NCBI GenBank assembly: GCA_003665825.1 | Contig: QPFY01000009.1 | Coordinates: 372,001-436,000, forward strand | Source of the DNA: Microbotryum silenes-acaulis | Taxonomy: Eukaryota > Basidiomycota > Microbotryomycetes > Microbotryales > Microbotryaceae | Reading direction: 5' to 3' | DNA: 64,000 nucleotides | In this document: piece after piece, positions 1 to 13,000 of the stretch | Numbering within the stretch: the stretch's first letter is position 1 | How the letters are laid out: the number at the start of each line of letters is the position of its first letter | Made by a program: the position numbers and the translations under genes | Notes under the pieces: generated by a model | Database searches by the model: none | The model's input: the letters and a program-made list of their open reading frames with translations, nothing else | Told to the model about the DNA's origin: nothing

Positions 1-843
1 CACGGGTCAGCTCGGAGGCTCGAGACGTGAAGTAAGGGGCCAAGGTCGAGAGGAAGAGAGGCGATAGTCCAAAGATCGAACACGGCAGTCCGATGGCTGT
101 GTTGGAAAGGTCACGAAGTCAGTGCTGGCGCGAGGGGGAAGGGGACGACGCGAAAGAACGGACCTAGACCAGAGTGCCGAGATGGAGTCGACTTGGTCGC
201 TGCTATGATGGCGGAAAAGTAGGACGCTGCGGTTCCAGCTCCTGCCAAGAAGTAGTAAGCGCAAAGGAACTGCGCGGCGCCGGCGACAAAGGAATGAGCA
301 GGTCAAAGTCTGCGCAACTTTTCGGGAACTTTGGTCCCTCGAATGAGGAAGGAAACGCACGATCCATTGGCCTTGAGGCAACTCGATCCCCTCTCTGGCC
401 ATCTTGGCCGAAACGAGGTATCTCGATCCCAACAATCCATAACCCAATCCGAACAAGCACGCCGCGGCGAATGAGGTCGCGCCGGGGCCTTTCCGGTCCG
501 TCAAGGCGCCAAGTAGACCGGCGCTGACGTATTCACCGAGGATCGAGGCTGATGCGAGCGCGTTCGTTTGGGCCCCTGTGAGACCTAAGGTACGTGCGAG
601 GGGTGGAGCGAACAATGGGAAGGTGAAGATGGCTTTGAGGGTGCAGATGAGCGCAGGAGGGGGGAGGAACACGTTCAAGTTGCAAGTGGGGGAAAGGTCA
701 GCTCGCGCCGCCCAATCACCGATCCGACCGGTACGATGCTGAATAGATCGAAGACTGGACTTACATCCAGCAGTCAAGCAGTTGAGTATGACCGCAGTCG
801 CACATAGGATCCGAGCCCGATGTCGCGTCGCATCGCGGGCCAT
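1..843 (-). CDS. MFS transporter, Mch1/monocarboxylate-like (5' part, runs off left edge)
   Basis: Membrane transporter of the major facilitator superfamily, N-terminal part only. Spliced exons are 843-765, 632-361, 269-164 and 96 to beyond base 1. Introns at 764-633, 360-270 and 163-97 have GT-AG borders and keep frame. The joined protein starts MARDATRHRARIL. It has a first membrane segment ending LTAGS, then IFTFPLFAPPLA, then the loop ALTDRKGP typical of the MFS motif between TM2 and TM3, and later the glycine/proline-rich segment GLPCSIFGLSPLFLSTLAP. That layout resembles fungal Mch1/YMR155W-type carriers; the substrate cannot be told. It is divergent from NOP2 across 844-1331. The start is the first ATG of the frame and leads straight into TM1. 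The C-terminal half lies outside the window. Confidence 0.72.
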
Positions 844-1331
844 CGTCGACGAGAACTTGCCCCTTTCGGTTCACTAATTCACGTGACGACCCGGCCCCGG
901 AGCCTTGTCAACGTTGCGGATCTGGACCCCCAACACCCAGGAACGCGTCACAGGTGCTCTGGGATCAAACTAAGTAGAGGCGGTGAACGTGACGACACGT
1001 GTGGGATGAGAGATGTGCCACCGAGTGCGCAGCGGCGTCCGAAGGCGTGCCAAGGCGCTGGGATGACGAACGGGGGGGCGAGTCAAGGCGAGTGTCATGC
1101 CGGTGGGGCCGGTGAGATCGGTGAGAACTGACCATTAGCAACAAATGTGAGTTAGCGCGGTCCGGTCAAATGGGAATTGCCCCGACTTCGCACGCGCGCA
1201 ACGCCTGCCAGCTGGCGACAGCTGGCGACTTCGGAGCTTCGCAGACCAGAACCAGACCGACTCGTCGTCGGCGATCAAGTCGACCTCTTTTATCTCTTGT
1301 CTCTTGCTCTACCCCATCACTTTCAGACATC
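844..1331. promoter_or_regulatory. Divergent intergenic region, MFS transporter / NOP2
   Basis: This 488-bp stretch lies between two start codons pointing away from each other, so it should hold both promoters. It is GC-rich and I see no clear TATA box. The only open frames (for example 820-1131 +) look non-coding: arginine- and glycine-rich with no domain. Confidence 0.5.
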
Positions 1332-3817
1332 ATGGTCCGTAGCCGAGCATTACTCTGCCTGATGAACCTCGTTCTGACGATGAAACATGCTCCTCACTCC
1401 TCCACCAGGGTCGTCAAGCACGAACGAAGCAAGGCGATCCGACGCCTCTCGCAGGCTCTTCCGCTCATCCTCATTCCGGCGCGCACAAGGGCAAGCGCAA
1501 GGCCCTCCTGGAAGCCAAAGCAGCACGAGGAGAACCCACGTCGAGTAAGAGGGCCAAGGTCGACTCGCCTGCCAAGCTTGCCAAAGTCGCAGCGAAGAAG
1601 AAGGCTTCGGCTGCTTCGGGTAACCAGAACCGCACCGGGACGGGCAGGAAGCAGCAACAACAGGCGGGCGAGAGCGATGACGACGATGATGACATTAGGG
1701 GAATGCAGGACGAGGAGGTCGAAGAGGACGACGATGACGACGAGGACGTCGAGGAAGCCAAAGGGCTCGCAGCCGCTCGATCGTCAGTTGGTTGGCTTTT
1801 GAGAGTGACTCTGCGAGACGAACCTCCTGAGAGCTGATCGGTCCCTTCGCGTTCTCACAGTGCCCTCTTTAACGACGAGGATTTGAACCAACCCGGTATG
1901 GAAGTCGACCAAGACGAAGACGACGACGAAGAGTTCGATGCGGACCGAGCCGACGACACCGACGATGGCGAGGACGGAGCGATTGACGACGAGTTCGAAC
2001 TCGGATCGGACGAAGGCGACGAGGATGATGGCGAGGGTAACGGCGTCACGCTCGATGACTACCAGATGACCGCCGAAGAGTGAGTCTTGGCCAAGATCTC
2101 CGTTCTGGAACCGTCAAGAAATTAACCCGAAGATGCTGCTCATTTCACTCAGGGCCGAGCAGATCGCACCGAGTGGCAAAAAAGCCCTCAAGCGTGCTCA
2201 AAAAGCAGCCGAATACAACTCGGACGACGAGACACCCATCGTCGAGCCCGTCTACCGAACCGGCCCCAAGATCTCGGCACAGCGCCCCGCACCTGAGGGC
2301 GAGGACGAGGATGATGCTGACGAGTTCGAGGATGAGGATGACGAGGACGAGGATGGGCCTTCGGCGCTCAAGGAAGGCCCGTTGGAGGATCTGCGAGCGG
2401 TTGAGCGGAGGATGAGGAGTGCTGCTCGAGTGTTGGGCAATTGGAAGGAGTTGGGCAAGGCGACTGGAAAGTGAGTCCTTTTGCTTTCTCCTTTCTCGAC
2501 AAGGTTGAAACCTGCCCTGAGGCTGTCTCCAAACGTCGAACAGGTCCCGGTCAGATTTAGTCGAGCAGATCATCGGCGACATCTGTCAGTACCACGGGTA
2601 CACCCCATACCTTGCTGAAAAGCTTTTCGAGATCTTCCCCGTCGACGAGGTAAGTCAAGCGATCCCAGCTTGAGCTCCTCAGTCTCCAGCTCACCAAGTT
2701 CCAACGCATCCCCTAGGCGCTCGAATTCTTCAACACTTCCGACACCCCTCGACCTCTGACGATCCGAGTCAACACCCTGAAGACCCGGCGACGTGACCTC
2801 GCCCAAGCCCTGATCAACCGCGGAGTTAACCTTGAGCCTCTCGAAGGCGGGTGGTCAAAAGTCGGTCTTCAAGTCTTCTCCGGCGGAGGAGTTCCCGTAG
2901 GAGCGACGCCCGAATACCTCTCGGGTCAATACATCCTCCAATCCGCTTCGTCCTTCCTACCCGTGATCTCTCTCGATCCCCAACCCCACGAACGCGTGCT
3001 CGATATGTCTGCCGCACCGGGTGGTAAGACGACGTACATGTCCGCTTTGATGGGCAACACGGGAGAAGTCTGGGCCAATGATTCGAGTCGAGGTCGCATC
3101 AAGGGTCTCGGTGGTAACGTCGCTCGATTGGGTTGCCGCAACGTCGTCATCACCAACGTCGACGGTCGTGAATTCCCACGCATCATCGGTGGATTCGATC
3201 GGGTTTTGCTCGATGCGCCTTGTTCGGGAACGGGTGTGATCTCCAAGGATCAATCGGTCAAGATCAACAAGACCGAAAGGGACTTTACGCTCTTGTCGCA
3301 TCTCCAAAAACAACTCGTCTTGTGCGCGATCGATTCCGTTTCCCCCAATTCCGAAAAGGGAGGCTACGTCGTCTACTCGACTTGCTCCGTCACGACGGAA
3401 GAGAACGAAGCTGTCGTTTCTTACGCCTTGCGTAAACGTCCTCACGTCAAATTGGTGGAAACGGGTCTTCAGTTCGGTAAAGAAGGCTTCAAGTCGTACA
3501 AAGGCAAAGTATTTGGCAAGAACATGCACCTCACGAGAAGATTCTACCCCCATGTTCACAACATGGATGGTTTCTACGTCGCCAAGTTCAAGGTCGGCAA
3601 ACCGGACAAGAAGGCGATCGCTTTGGCCGAACAGGAGGAGAATGAAGTGAGCGAGTACAAGCCTTTGGGAGAAGAAGACGAGGATGAGGATGGCGAGGGA
3701 GAGCCCAAGTTCGATGATGAGCAGGACGAGGCTTTGATCAAGGAGTCGCAGAAACGGTATTTGAAGAAGAAGGGGGTTAACCCCAAAGCTCTGAATGGGA
3801 AGCCGAGCAAAGCCTGA
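1332..3817 (+). CDS. NOP2: 25S rRNA (cytosine-C5)-methyltransferase Nop2
   Basis: Nucleolar RNA m5C methyltransferase required for large-subunit ribosome assembly. Exons are 1332-1334 (the ATG alone), 1409-1782, 1861-2079, 2153-2470, 2544-2649 and 2717-3817, giving 706 residues. The first intron directly follows the ATG, and splicing gives MGRQARTKQGDP, the usual Nop2 N-terminus. Residues ~100-240 are very acidic with lysine-rich patches, as in nucleolar Nop2. The catalytic half has the SAM loop DMSAAPGGKTT, the motif IV cysteine in DAPCSGTGV and the motif VI cysteine in YSTCS. The C-terminus is K/E-rich. It is convergent with HIS4, with 159 bp between the two stops. Length and motifs are complete, so the gene looks intact. 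Confidence 0.95.
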
Positions 3818-3976
3818 GCTCGGTGTCCTATCTTCACACCTTTTATTTTTTTGAGTTCAGTTGTAAGGATAAGCTGTCATGTACCAATCTGCGCGAGCAT
3901 GAACAAGAAACGGGAGGGGGGTACAGCATAACATTATACACGAGACCCGAGCAAAACCAACGGCCAAAAACTAGAT

Positions 3977-6859
3977 CTAAGCAGATTCCTGCATCGCACG
4001 CAATCGTAATGTGACCGCCATCTTGTGCGCGTCCAACCCTTCTGCCGCGGCCAAGGTCTCGACAACAGGACCGAGCTTGGCCAAACCTTCGCGCGTCAAT
4101 TCTTGTGTCGTGATGTGCTTGAGGAACGAGAGCGTCGAAACACCAGAGTATTGCTTGGCCCTGTGGTGTGGGGTGGATGCACTGCTGCGTTAGCGAATCG
4201 GTGACAGTGAATTCGGTGCTTTTTTGTTCGACTTACCACCCGGCAGTGGGCAGAGTGTGATTCGTACCGGAAGCATAGTCACCGCAACTGGAAAGCGAGC
4301 AACATATCAGTAAGGGGAGCCTTGGAAGTGAACGTCGATTAGATTCACGACTCACCTCTCGGGGCTGTAAGCACCGACAAAGACGGATCCAGCATTGTTG
4401 ACCTTGTCAACATACTGGCTCGCGTTCTCGATCTGCAAGATGAGATGTTCAGGAGCGTAGGCGTTGGAAAAGTTGAACGCCTCCTCGACATCGTGACACT
4501 TGATGATGAGCGAGTGGGCGATACTCTTGCGGATAATGTCGACGCGAGGAAGAGCCAACGCCTGCGCCTTGATCTCGCTCTCGATCGCAGCCAAACCCTT
4601 GTCGTCAATATCGATGGCGAGGAGAATGACCTGCGAATCCGCACCGTGCTCGGCTTGTGACAAGAGGTCCGAAGCGACAAAGACGGGGTTGGCGTGCTTG
4701 TCGGCGATGACGAGCACCTCGGACGGGCCGGCGGGCATGTCGATCGCGCAGCAGGCTTCAGAGTCCATCGAGACCGACATCTTGGCCGCGGTGACGAACT
4801 GGTTGCCCGGACCAAAGATCTTGTCTACCTTGGGCACGGACTCGGTGCCGTACGCCATCGAGGCGACAGCGTGGGCACCTCCGGCCTTGACGATGGCATC
4901 GACGCCGGTCAATGAAGCGATGTAGACGATCTCGGGCGAGACGCTACCATCCGGTCGCGGCGGGGTCGCAATGACAGCGAGAGAGCAGTTCGCGACCTGA
5001 GCAGGGGTGGCCAGCATCAAAGCTGTCGAGGGCAAGATCGCCGTTCCACCGGGGACGTAAAGACCGACGCGCTCGATTGGTCGAGCGAAGCGGGAACAAA
5101 CGATTCCAGGCATCGTCTCGACCTTGAGTGTCGGAGCCTCCTTATCCATCTGAGCTTGGTGGAACGCCTTGATGTTGTGGTGGGCCTGGTCGATCGCAGA
5201 CCTGACCTTGGGGTCGAGCTGCATCAATTCCTCGGCGAAGGGCGCCTTGAGCACGAGCGGGAATGCCTTGTCCTCTGCCGGAGCGCATCGATCGAACTTG
5301 ACGACGAGGGACCGCAAGCCGTCGTCGCCGCCCTTGCGGACCGTGTCGAGGATGGGGGCAACGAGCGAGAACATGTCGGCCGAAGAAGCAAGTGGTCGCT
5401 TGAGCAGCTTGTCCTTGCCCTCTGTATCAACCTGCGCGAGGTCGAAGGTCTGACACCGCAAGTCCTCCTTCTCGGCGGTCGGCGTATCTCCGTTCACAGC
5501 TTTGGGTACTCCATTCGTGGCCGCCTTGGCTGCGGGCTCCACGGCAGCAACACCGCCATCGACGCCCTTGGCCTGCTCCCCGTCGAGACCGAGCTTGTCG
5601 ACCCACTCCTTCTTCGCATCGCCCTTTCGCCGCGTGACCTTGAGACTCCTCTGGTCGAGCACCTTGCTGATCTCCCGCAGTCCAACACCAGCATCGACAC
5701 ACTTGGCCAGAGCAAAGTAGAGCAAATCCGCCGCCTCGGCTGCGATGTCCTCCTTAGATTCCGCGGCGCACAGCTCGCCGGCTTCCTCCATGATTTTGGC
5801 CTTGAGCAAAGCCGGCTCGGCGAACAACCGGGCAGTATAGGACCCCTGCGGAGCATCCTTGACGCGGTTCTTGAGCGTCGCTTCGAAACCAAACAGCCCA
5901 TTCGTCAACCCGAAGCAGGAGATTTGGTCGGGAATGTGGCAGAAGCCGTCCTTTTCGCCGGCGGGACCGGTTTCGAGCACCTGGAATTCGAGCGCATCAG
6001 CGTCGCAGTCGAGTCGGATTCGCTCGACCATCTGCATCGCGCCCGAGGTCTCGCCCTTCTTCCACAGCCCCTGGCGAGATCGAGAGTAGTAGACGGCGTT
6101 GCCAGAGATAATCGTATTGGCGATCGAGGCGGCCGAGGAGTAGACGAGACCCAAGTTAGAAGGGACCGAAGCCGTCGAGACGGGAACGGTCGGGTAGAGC
6201 CCGTCCTCTCGGTCGGTGCGCAGGAAGCTCGTGAAGAGGTTCGTGACGCTCAATTGGCCATTCTCCGCTCGGGGTGCAGCAGTCGTGTTGAGAGTCGTAG
6301 AAAGCAAGTTCAGGGGAAGCACGGAGATTCCTTTAACGGTCTTGGACATGAGCTTGAGCGAGGCCGGTTCGTGCAGAATCGAGGTCGTGTCTCGGCCCAT
6401 CGACAGGACAAATAGGTCCTTGCGTCGCTGCTCCGACTCGGCCTTGTCGAGTGCGGTACGGAAAGATTTGAGTAAATTCTCGTTGAAAGTCGTTGTATCA
6501 AGGAGAGCACCCGAGATGCCGTTGAGGACGTTGAGATCGTTGAGGGAGAAGGCGGTTGCATGCTCAATGTGCAGCACGAAGCGGCTCGCGGGCACCTTGC
6601 CGAGCAGTTGCAGGTCCTTGGAGATGATCTTGCGCGCTCCAGCATCGAGCAAGGCGTAGACCTCGTCGTCAGTGAGAGATTGGTCCTGCAGGACGTAGTA
6701 CTCGGCCGAGGTCGGCAGCAGCGGCAGCGTTGACTCGAGCGCGGAGCTGACGATCAGGAAGGGCGCGATGCGAGCGATCGCCGACAAGAGCGTCTGTTGG
6801 GTAGCGGCATCCGGAGTAGCCTCGACCAAGGGTAGAAAAGGGATTTGGGTGAACGACAT
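3977..6859 (-). CDS. HIS4: Trifunctional histidine biosynthesis protein His4
   Basis: Catalyses steps 2, 3 and the last two oxidations of histidine synthesis: phosphoribosyl-ATP pyrophosphohydrolase, phosphoribosyl-AMP cyclohydrolase and histidinol dehydrogenase in one chain. Exons are 6859-4356, 4287-4237 and 4160-3977, giving 912 residues. The cyclohydrolase part covers roughly residues 1-340 ([18 protein letters not shown]). The pyrophosphohydrolase follows (EEAGEL...AAEAADLLY). The dehydrogenase fills the C-terminal half ([32 protein letters not shown] rebuilt across two introns). I chose [11 protein letters not shown] as the start because the longer frame to 6982 adds an uncharacteristic leader. 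Family length fits. The region upstream to 7376 must hold the promoter. Confidence 0.95.
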
Positions 6860-7376
6860 CTGGTGGATTGCGCGATGGCGTTGAGGACGGGCAGGGTCAG
6901 CGATGCCCAGCGGACTCGAACCTGCAAAACGGAGCAGCTCGTTCGGCCCGTGCCATGGACAGGATCCTTGACTACGGACCATACAAAGAGCTGCAGAGTC
7001 TCAATGGGGCAGGAATGGTAGCAAGTCGGGCACACTCACAGTGTAGAGTGTTTTCAGCTGGCGCTGCGTCAAGGCACCTGGCTATGAAGAGGGGGAGTGG
7101 CCACAGAATGCCGCGGACGTCGTTAATGACGGATCCGAAACCTGGCCGGCGCACGGACCCTCATGGGACTCGCTCGGAATTAGGCCACGGGGGCCGGGTC
7201 TGTCAGCTTGAACATTCAACAAGTCCTGGAAGGCTCATCCAATAGCAGTACACAAGATATTAGGTTTACAATAATTTAAACATCTACTGAATACAAGTCG
7301 TTATAATACAAACTTGGGACAATCCTCCGCTGAAGCCGTCTCCTGTCATTCTCCTATCGTTCAGATCCTTCTTGAC
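6860..7376. promoter_or_regulatory. HIS4 upstream region
   Basis: This 517-bp stretch lies between the HIS4 start and the stop of the DHA1 transporter. It holds an A/T-rich block at about 7255-7310. A TGACTCA heptamer (Gcn4/AP-1 type) is at 7373-7379, but it abuts the neighbouring stop codon, so its role in HIS4 control is only a guess. Confidence 0.35.
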
Positions 7377-9729
7377 TCAGACGTTGCGAGCGGCGGCGTC
7401 CTGGTGAGCGGCCCTCTCGTCCACTTCCTTCATCTCCTTCTGTTGCAGTTCCATCTCGGCAACGTCCTCGACGATCGTCTCCGGCGTGGACCCACTCGCA
7501 TGCTCATGATCCGGGGCGTACTTGGAGTGCGCGCGGATTCGGGCACCGTACCGCAGGAATACGAACGGAATTGGCGTGAGGATGAGCGACAGGAACGCGA
7601 CCAACGTCAACGCCCAGTTGACGCCGAGCTTGTCAAACATCCCCTTGACAAACAGCGGGAACGTCGCACCGAGACAGCTTCGCAGGACCGCGTTCGCCGC
7701 CAAAGCGGACGCGCATAACCATAGGTAGGAGTCGACGAGATACGACATCATTGAGAGGAACACGATGACCATGCCGAAGCCGAACGGTATCGAAGCAAGG
7801 CATGGCACGACCCAGTGCACCGAAGGTTGCGCCGTCCATGCAAACCAGAATAAGCCGATGGGAAGGGACACCCCGCCGAGACAGCACGCGGGAAGACGGG
7901 CTTCTGGCGGCAAGTGGCCGCCAGCCGCGTCGAGGTCGCGGATGTACTTCGGGTTGATGTAGACGATGTTGAAGAGGATCCCGAGCAGCATACCTAGCCC
8001 GACGCCAATGAAGGGCAGACCCGCCTCTCCGAGATTCCAGCCCCGCTTCTCGACAAAGACGATGGGGAACGCGGGAAACATCAAGTAGAGCGTCGCGTAG
8101 ATGATGGCAGCGTAGATCGCCATCGCGAGCACAATAGGTTCATAAACGAGAAAAATGAACGGCCTCGACACGTTGATTCGGAGCTTGTGCGCCAACGTTT
8201 CGTCCGCCTTGATGTTGAGGTCGTGCCTCGAGACGTAGTGATAGCCCGTTTCCTTGGACAAGCGTGCGGCCCGGCGACGCAGCAGCACCGGGGTGTACGT
8301 CTCGGGCACTGTGCAGCTGAATCCGAGGAGTACTGCAGAGAAGGCAAAGCAGAGCCAAAAGACTATCCGCCAGTCCTCGTTTATACCGAGAAAACCGCCG
8401 CAAATTGGGCCGAGCACCGGACCCGCGAAAGGGGCCAAACTGTACCACGCCAAAGCAAGCGCGCGCGTCTTGCTGTCCCAGATGTCACTGACCACACCGC
8501 CGGCGTTCGTGAGAGGGCTCGAGCCAAAGAAGCCAGTGAGGAATCGCATGGCCATCAACGTCTCATAGTTCTGCGCTAGCGCGCATCCGATGTGGAAGAC
8601 GGTGAATAGGGTGTAAGTCGGCAAAAGGACGATACGCCGTCCGTACAGCTCGCTGAAGGGGGCCCAGAGCAAGGGGCCCATGCTGAACAGGGAGACAAAA
8701 TGTTTCTTCAGCTCCTGTATTATCTCCAAGTCAACATCGCTAAGCAAGATTCCGGGGTTGGGCAGGGACGGAGTCGGCGACGCGCGAGCTCCCGGCTCCC
8801 TGGAAGCCAGCCGACCCCACTCGTTCCCCCCAACTCGACAAGAGGACTTACGCAAAGCCAAGAACATCTGAGAGGGTCACAAGACATTAACCGTAAACTT
8901 CAGTCACTGACTTGAAGCAAGCGAAGGACAAATCGGACCACGCCGTTTCACTTACAAAAAGTCAACCCGAGCGTCAATAAGGTTTGTGTCTTGTCAAAGT
9001 ACATGATCATCTGCGGAATCGCGCCCGCGTAAACGCTCGACCCAAACGCAACGACAAGTGTTCCCATCGACTGGTGTGCCCCATCATTGCCATGCACAAA
9101 TCCAAAGAAGTCAGCCAAATTGTGATAGCCAAGAGATTTGCGTGTTGCCACTGCTCCCCGTCGGGGCCTCGCCGGCCTCGCCGGCCTTACCAACCCGGCA
9201 AGCCAATACCCGGCCCCGCTCCTCGTCGCCGAAAGCAACTTCGACGCGTCCAAACGGAGATTCGGCGGAGGCCAACGCCATTTGGCGACGAAAGGGGTGC
9301 AGAACAACAGAGGGACCAAAGACTCACGACGACGCCTGTGATGTACCATCGCTTGAGCGTGGTCCATTCGAGTGGATTCTCAGGGTCGTCGACCCCGTAG
9401 TCGACGATGTAAGGCGAGGCGACTGTGCCGTGCCCCTCGTAGAATTGGGCGTCACTCCCGGGAGGCCCCTGACCGACGCTCGTTGCAGCGGTAGAGGGGC
9501 GTGGTCGAGCCTTGGACGCGCTCAGGTCTTCTTCGCCTTGGGCTGTTGAATGAATTGAGACGTGGGATGCTCTTGTAGGCGCTGATGCCGAGGACTGGCT
9601 CATAAAGTGCGAACCATCGTCGGTCGGCGTGCCCTGAGAGACATCGTCCATCGAGGCGCCGTCGAGCGCCACAAGCGTCGCGGTACGAGATGAGGAAGCA
9701 GACTCCAAGTCGTGTTGAGGTGGCAGCAT
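7377..9729 (-). CDS. MFS multidrug/polyamine transporter (DHA1 family)
   Basis: Twelve-helix drug:proton antiporter of the plasma or vacuolar membrane. Exons are 9729-9328, 9070-8956, 8867-8852 (only 16 nt) and 8682-7377, giving 612 residues. Residues 1-~120 form a Ser/Thr-rich cytosolic tail. The core follows: AFGSSVYAGAIPQM, then TLGLTFYVLGFAMGPLLWAP and SELYGRR (DHA1 motif A) rebuilt through the 16-nt exon, then LAPFAGPVLGPICGGFLG (motif C) and later helices. The C-terminal tail is acidic. An in-frame ATG at 9780 would add 17 residues; I prefer 9729. The UGGT-like gene lies upstream on the same strand, 351 bp away. The substrate is unknown; azole or polyamine export is typical of the family. 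Confidence 0.88.
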
Positions 9730-10080
9730 CACTGTTGGTGGGCGGCAACAAGGACGAGATCGACCACGGTCGTAATGCACATGGGTTCAAGGTCGAAACA
9801 AGTGACAACCGTCGTAGGATGTTGGCAGGAAGGCTTTAGCGTCCGCAATAATGCCGGGTTCGTGCCCAAGCGCCGGGATTCAACTCGATGCCGAGATCCG
9901 GCACGGGTTGGCTTTGTCAACGCATGCTCATGAGCGAAGGGAGCGCAATTATTCATGTGACTTCTCCCACAATGTAGGCATCGAAGAAAAATCTAGGGTC
10001 AGAGACTTGGTAGGGACTAAAGGTGTTCGTGCATTACGTTGTACTAAAGAGTATGCAAAGTCAGGAACGTAATATCCAAA
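9730..10080. other. Intergenic, between UGGT-like and DHA1 genes
   Basis: I see no gene in these 351 bp. It presumably holds the DHA1 promoter and the UGGT-like terminator. It has no room for a GT24 glycosyltransferase domain. Confidence 0.5.
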
Positions 10081-13000
10081 TCATAGCTCATCTCTGGGCG
10101 TTCGCGAAGACTCGGAAGCCTGCTCGGCAGCCAGCCCGCCGGCAGCCCTTTTTTGTGCCCTCAACTCGATGCGCCCCTCTGGAATCTCCTTGATTGTCTT
10201 TCCTGACAAACTTTTGCCTCCTTCGATGTGGACGATTCCTCGCTTCTCGATCTCAACCGATGACACGACGTTGTCATGAGCAAGGTCGGAGAAGATCACG
10301 CTCGGTCGTAGTGGTTCCTGAGTCTTCTCGTCGAAAACCGGCGCCAGAGGGAATGCAACGCCGTACAAAGTCGACGCCACAGGCGAATTCGCCGCGATCG
10401 GATATAGTCGCAGATTGGTGTGCTCCAGCTGACTGAGGCTTTGTAGAAGCGGAACCCAGCGCTGGGAGCGTGCGCTCAGGGGATCGAGGACAGCGTCAAT
10501 ATCCCACAGAGCGTCTTGTGGCAGACGTTGTACGACGGTGCGCCTGAGGGCGGTAGATGGAACAGATATCAGTTGACCGTTCAGTCCCAGGCACACAGCT
10601 GGTACTACTCACGGGTAATCGGAGGCAAAAGGGAGAGAAGCTCGGGCCCGAATAGGTGTTCCTGGCGGCATCAACGACGACGCAACTATCGACGACGCGG
10701 CGTTGTAGAGGTTCGCAACGGCGACGCGGTCCTCCCTGATCGTAGCGGGGATCGTCTCGTCGACCATAGCCACGACTGCTCCGATCCTGACCTCGTATTC
10801 GTAATCGACGATCTGCTGGAACTGATTCGCGTTGAACTTGTTGCCGGGGAGCGCGACGACCCTACCGTTGATGACGATCGCCGAGGCACCCGGCTCGACC
10901 CCTACGCGCGCGGCGAACTCTTGCACGGCTTGCCAGTACTCCTTTGCCGCTTCGGCATCGGCTTCGTCGGCTCCCAAGGTAACGAAAGGGGTCATAGGGT
11001 TCTCCTCGTCCCAGATATCGGGAATGGGAGTCTCCATCCCGTCCTTGGTCACTTCGTACGCAAGCCAGGTCAACAGCTCGGCGGGGAACACTTCTCGCAA
11101 GTTGCCCGACTCGGTGATAAGATACAGCAGGTTCGAGAAGGTGAAAGCATGCTCTGCCACATCGACCGCGACCGGATTGTGGACAAAGTTGATTCGGACT
11201 TCGGGGGTTGAGTCCTGGTGAGCGAATTTCGAACATCCATGGTCAGCTGCGTAGTTCTGAACGTCCACTGCGAGAGCCCCAAGACCAAGTGGAACCCACG
11301 ATATAGATCAACGCTTCTTGAGCAATATCGAGCCCTTGTGGCGAGTCGAGATCCGTAATGACATAAATGGTCGTGGTCGCCGCCTTGTCTGGTGGAGCCT
11401 CTTGACCCTCCGGAACCTCATCCCCATCACTTTCAACTGTTGCAAGGTCGAGTTGCCCTTTCAGTCTTGTTCAGGATGCGAGATGAATTAGACAGTCCAC
11501 ATTATGAGAGGTTAGAACTTACCTGATTCCAGGAATGCCGCCTCGATGAATACGGATGGGAGGTCGTGCATCGCCTGTACGAGATTGACGACTTTGAGCG
11601 GGTGGTGCTTGCTCGGTTTGATAACGTTCTTCGCCGATCGTCCCGACACCTCCTCAGCCGGAGAGACGCTGGAACCAATGAGGATCTCGCGAGCGTGGGC
11701 AAAGGTCAAGTCGGGGTGCAAGCTGACGATGTCAGCGATAAAACCTCGTTCTTGGCGGAGAAAGTGGATGAGATCGACAGGGTCGGCGTGGTCGATATCG
11801 AGGGAGAGCCCGTTGATGGTGATCGACTCCTCGTAGACGTTGTCACTAATCGGGCCACCTGCTGCCGCATCACTCGTCCCTGACAGAGAAGGGCCGACAA
11901 GGAGCGACTGAGCCACGAAAGACGCCAGCAGCTCGACACTGTTGTGGACCAGGACAGTGTTGATGGCTCGGCGACGAACATCTGCGCAGCAAATTTTGAA
12001 AAGTCAGTGGGCCGTTCCCGTTCCCCCTGTCTACGCGAGGAAGCTCTCACCTGCTCTATGTTCTTCATCGAGGGAAGTCACGTCTTTCAATGACAGCTTG
12101 ACTCCAAAGGCGCTCAGCGCTGCATCCCCAGCTTTCGAGGTGCGCGAGTCGGGCTTCCACCGAATCGTGAACTGGAGCCGGACCGCATCCTCTGCTTCAT
12201 CAATATCCCCGCCCGCAAGTCGATTGAGCTCATCAAACAGCTTCGCAAATGTCTCGTCATCGGTTGAGCCGTACAGGACAAAGAAGGGAAGCGAATCGTC
12301 GGGCATCGGGGGTTCAAGTCGATCGAATGGTTCGGGAGCAAGTTTGTCACTTCGATGGGGAAAGACGTCAACATTATGTGTCAGTAGTTTCATGGTCCGG
12401 ATACTTATCAAGCTGAAAACTCACCCAGTAGCTAGAATCTCTAATGGCTTGTCGCCCTTGCTCTGCTGGGGGCCCACCAAATCCCAAAACTGTTTCACCG
12501 AGCAAGCTCGGTGCCCTCGGACATCGATCCAACTCTCGCACCGCTCTACCCCTTCTGCGACAGGAACGAGCTTTTCCCTCTTTTCCCACGCCTTGTACAT
12601 CTCTTCCAATAATCCATCGGCTTGCCCGTTCGCGATCGCCATGTAAAACAACTCCTTTTCTCCACGTTCGTTCAGGAACCGACCCCTGAAACGATTCGAC
12701 TCGAGCGTTCGCCAGCTCTCCAAAGGGCTCAACTGGCGTGTGAACAGAAGATTCGGCTCGCTCGATCGGGGTGGAAGCTTGGGCGCTTCATCCTCCGGGT
12801 TGGACTTCGCATCTCGAAGAGAAGCGGTCTCGGGTCGGTTCGTCGTTAGCCACGAGATGAAGGGATAGTACGCGGAGGGCTCCTCGATGCCGAGGCATTC
12901 ACTGGGAGATGCCAGTCGAAGAATGAAAAGCACATCAGCTCTACTTGAGTATCATAATACCAGAACATCGCCTTACATGTATCGTGCGACGAGCGAAGGG

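Noticed and set aside
6860..6982. N-terminal extension of HIS4 to an upstream start
   Set aside because: The extra 41 residues are unlike His4 N-termini, while the ATG at 6859 gives the usual beginning.
7373..7379. TGACTCA, a Gcn4-type site possibly controlling HIS4
   Set aside because: It is about 510 bp from the HIS4 ATG and touches the DHA1 stop codon; a single heptamer is expected by chance.
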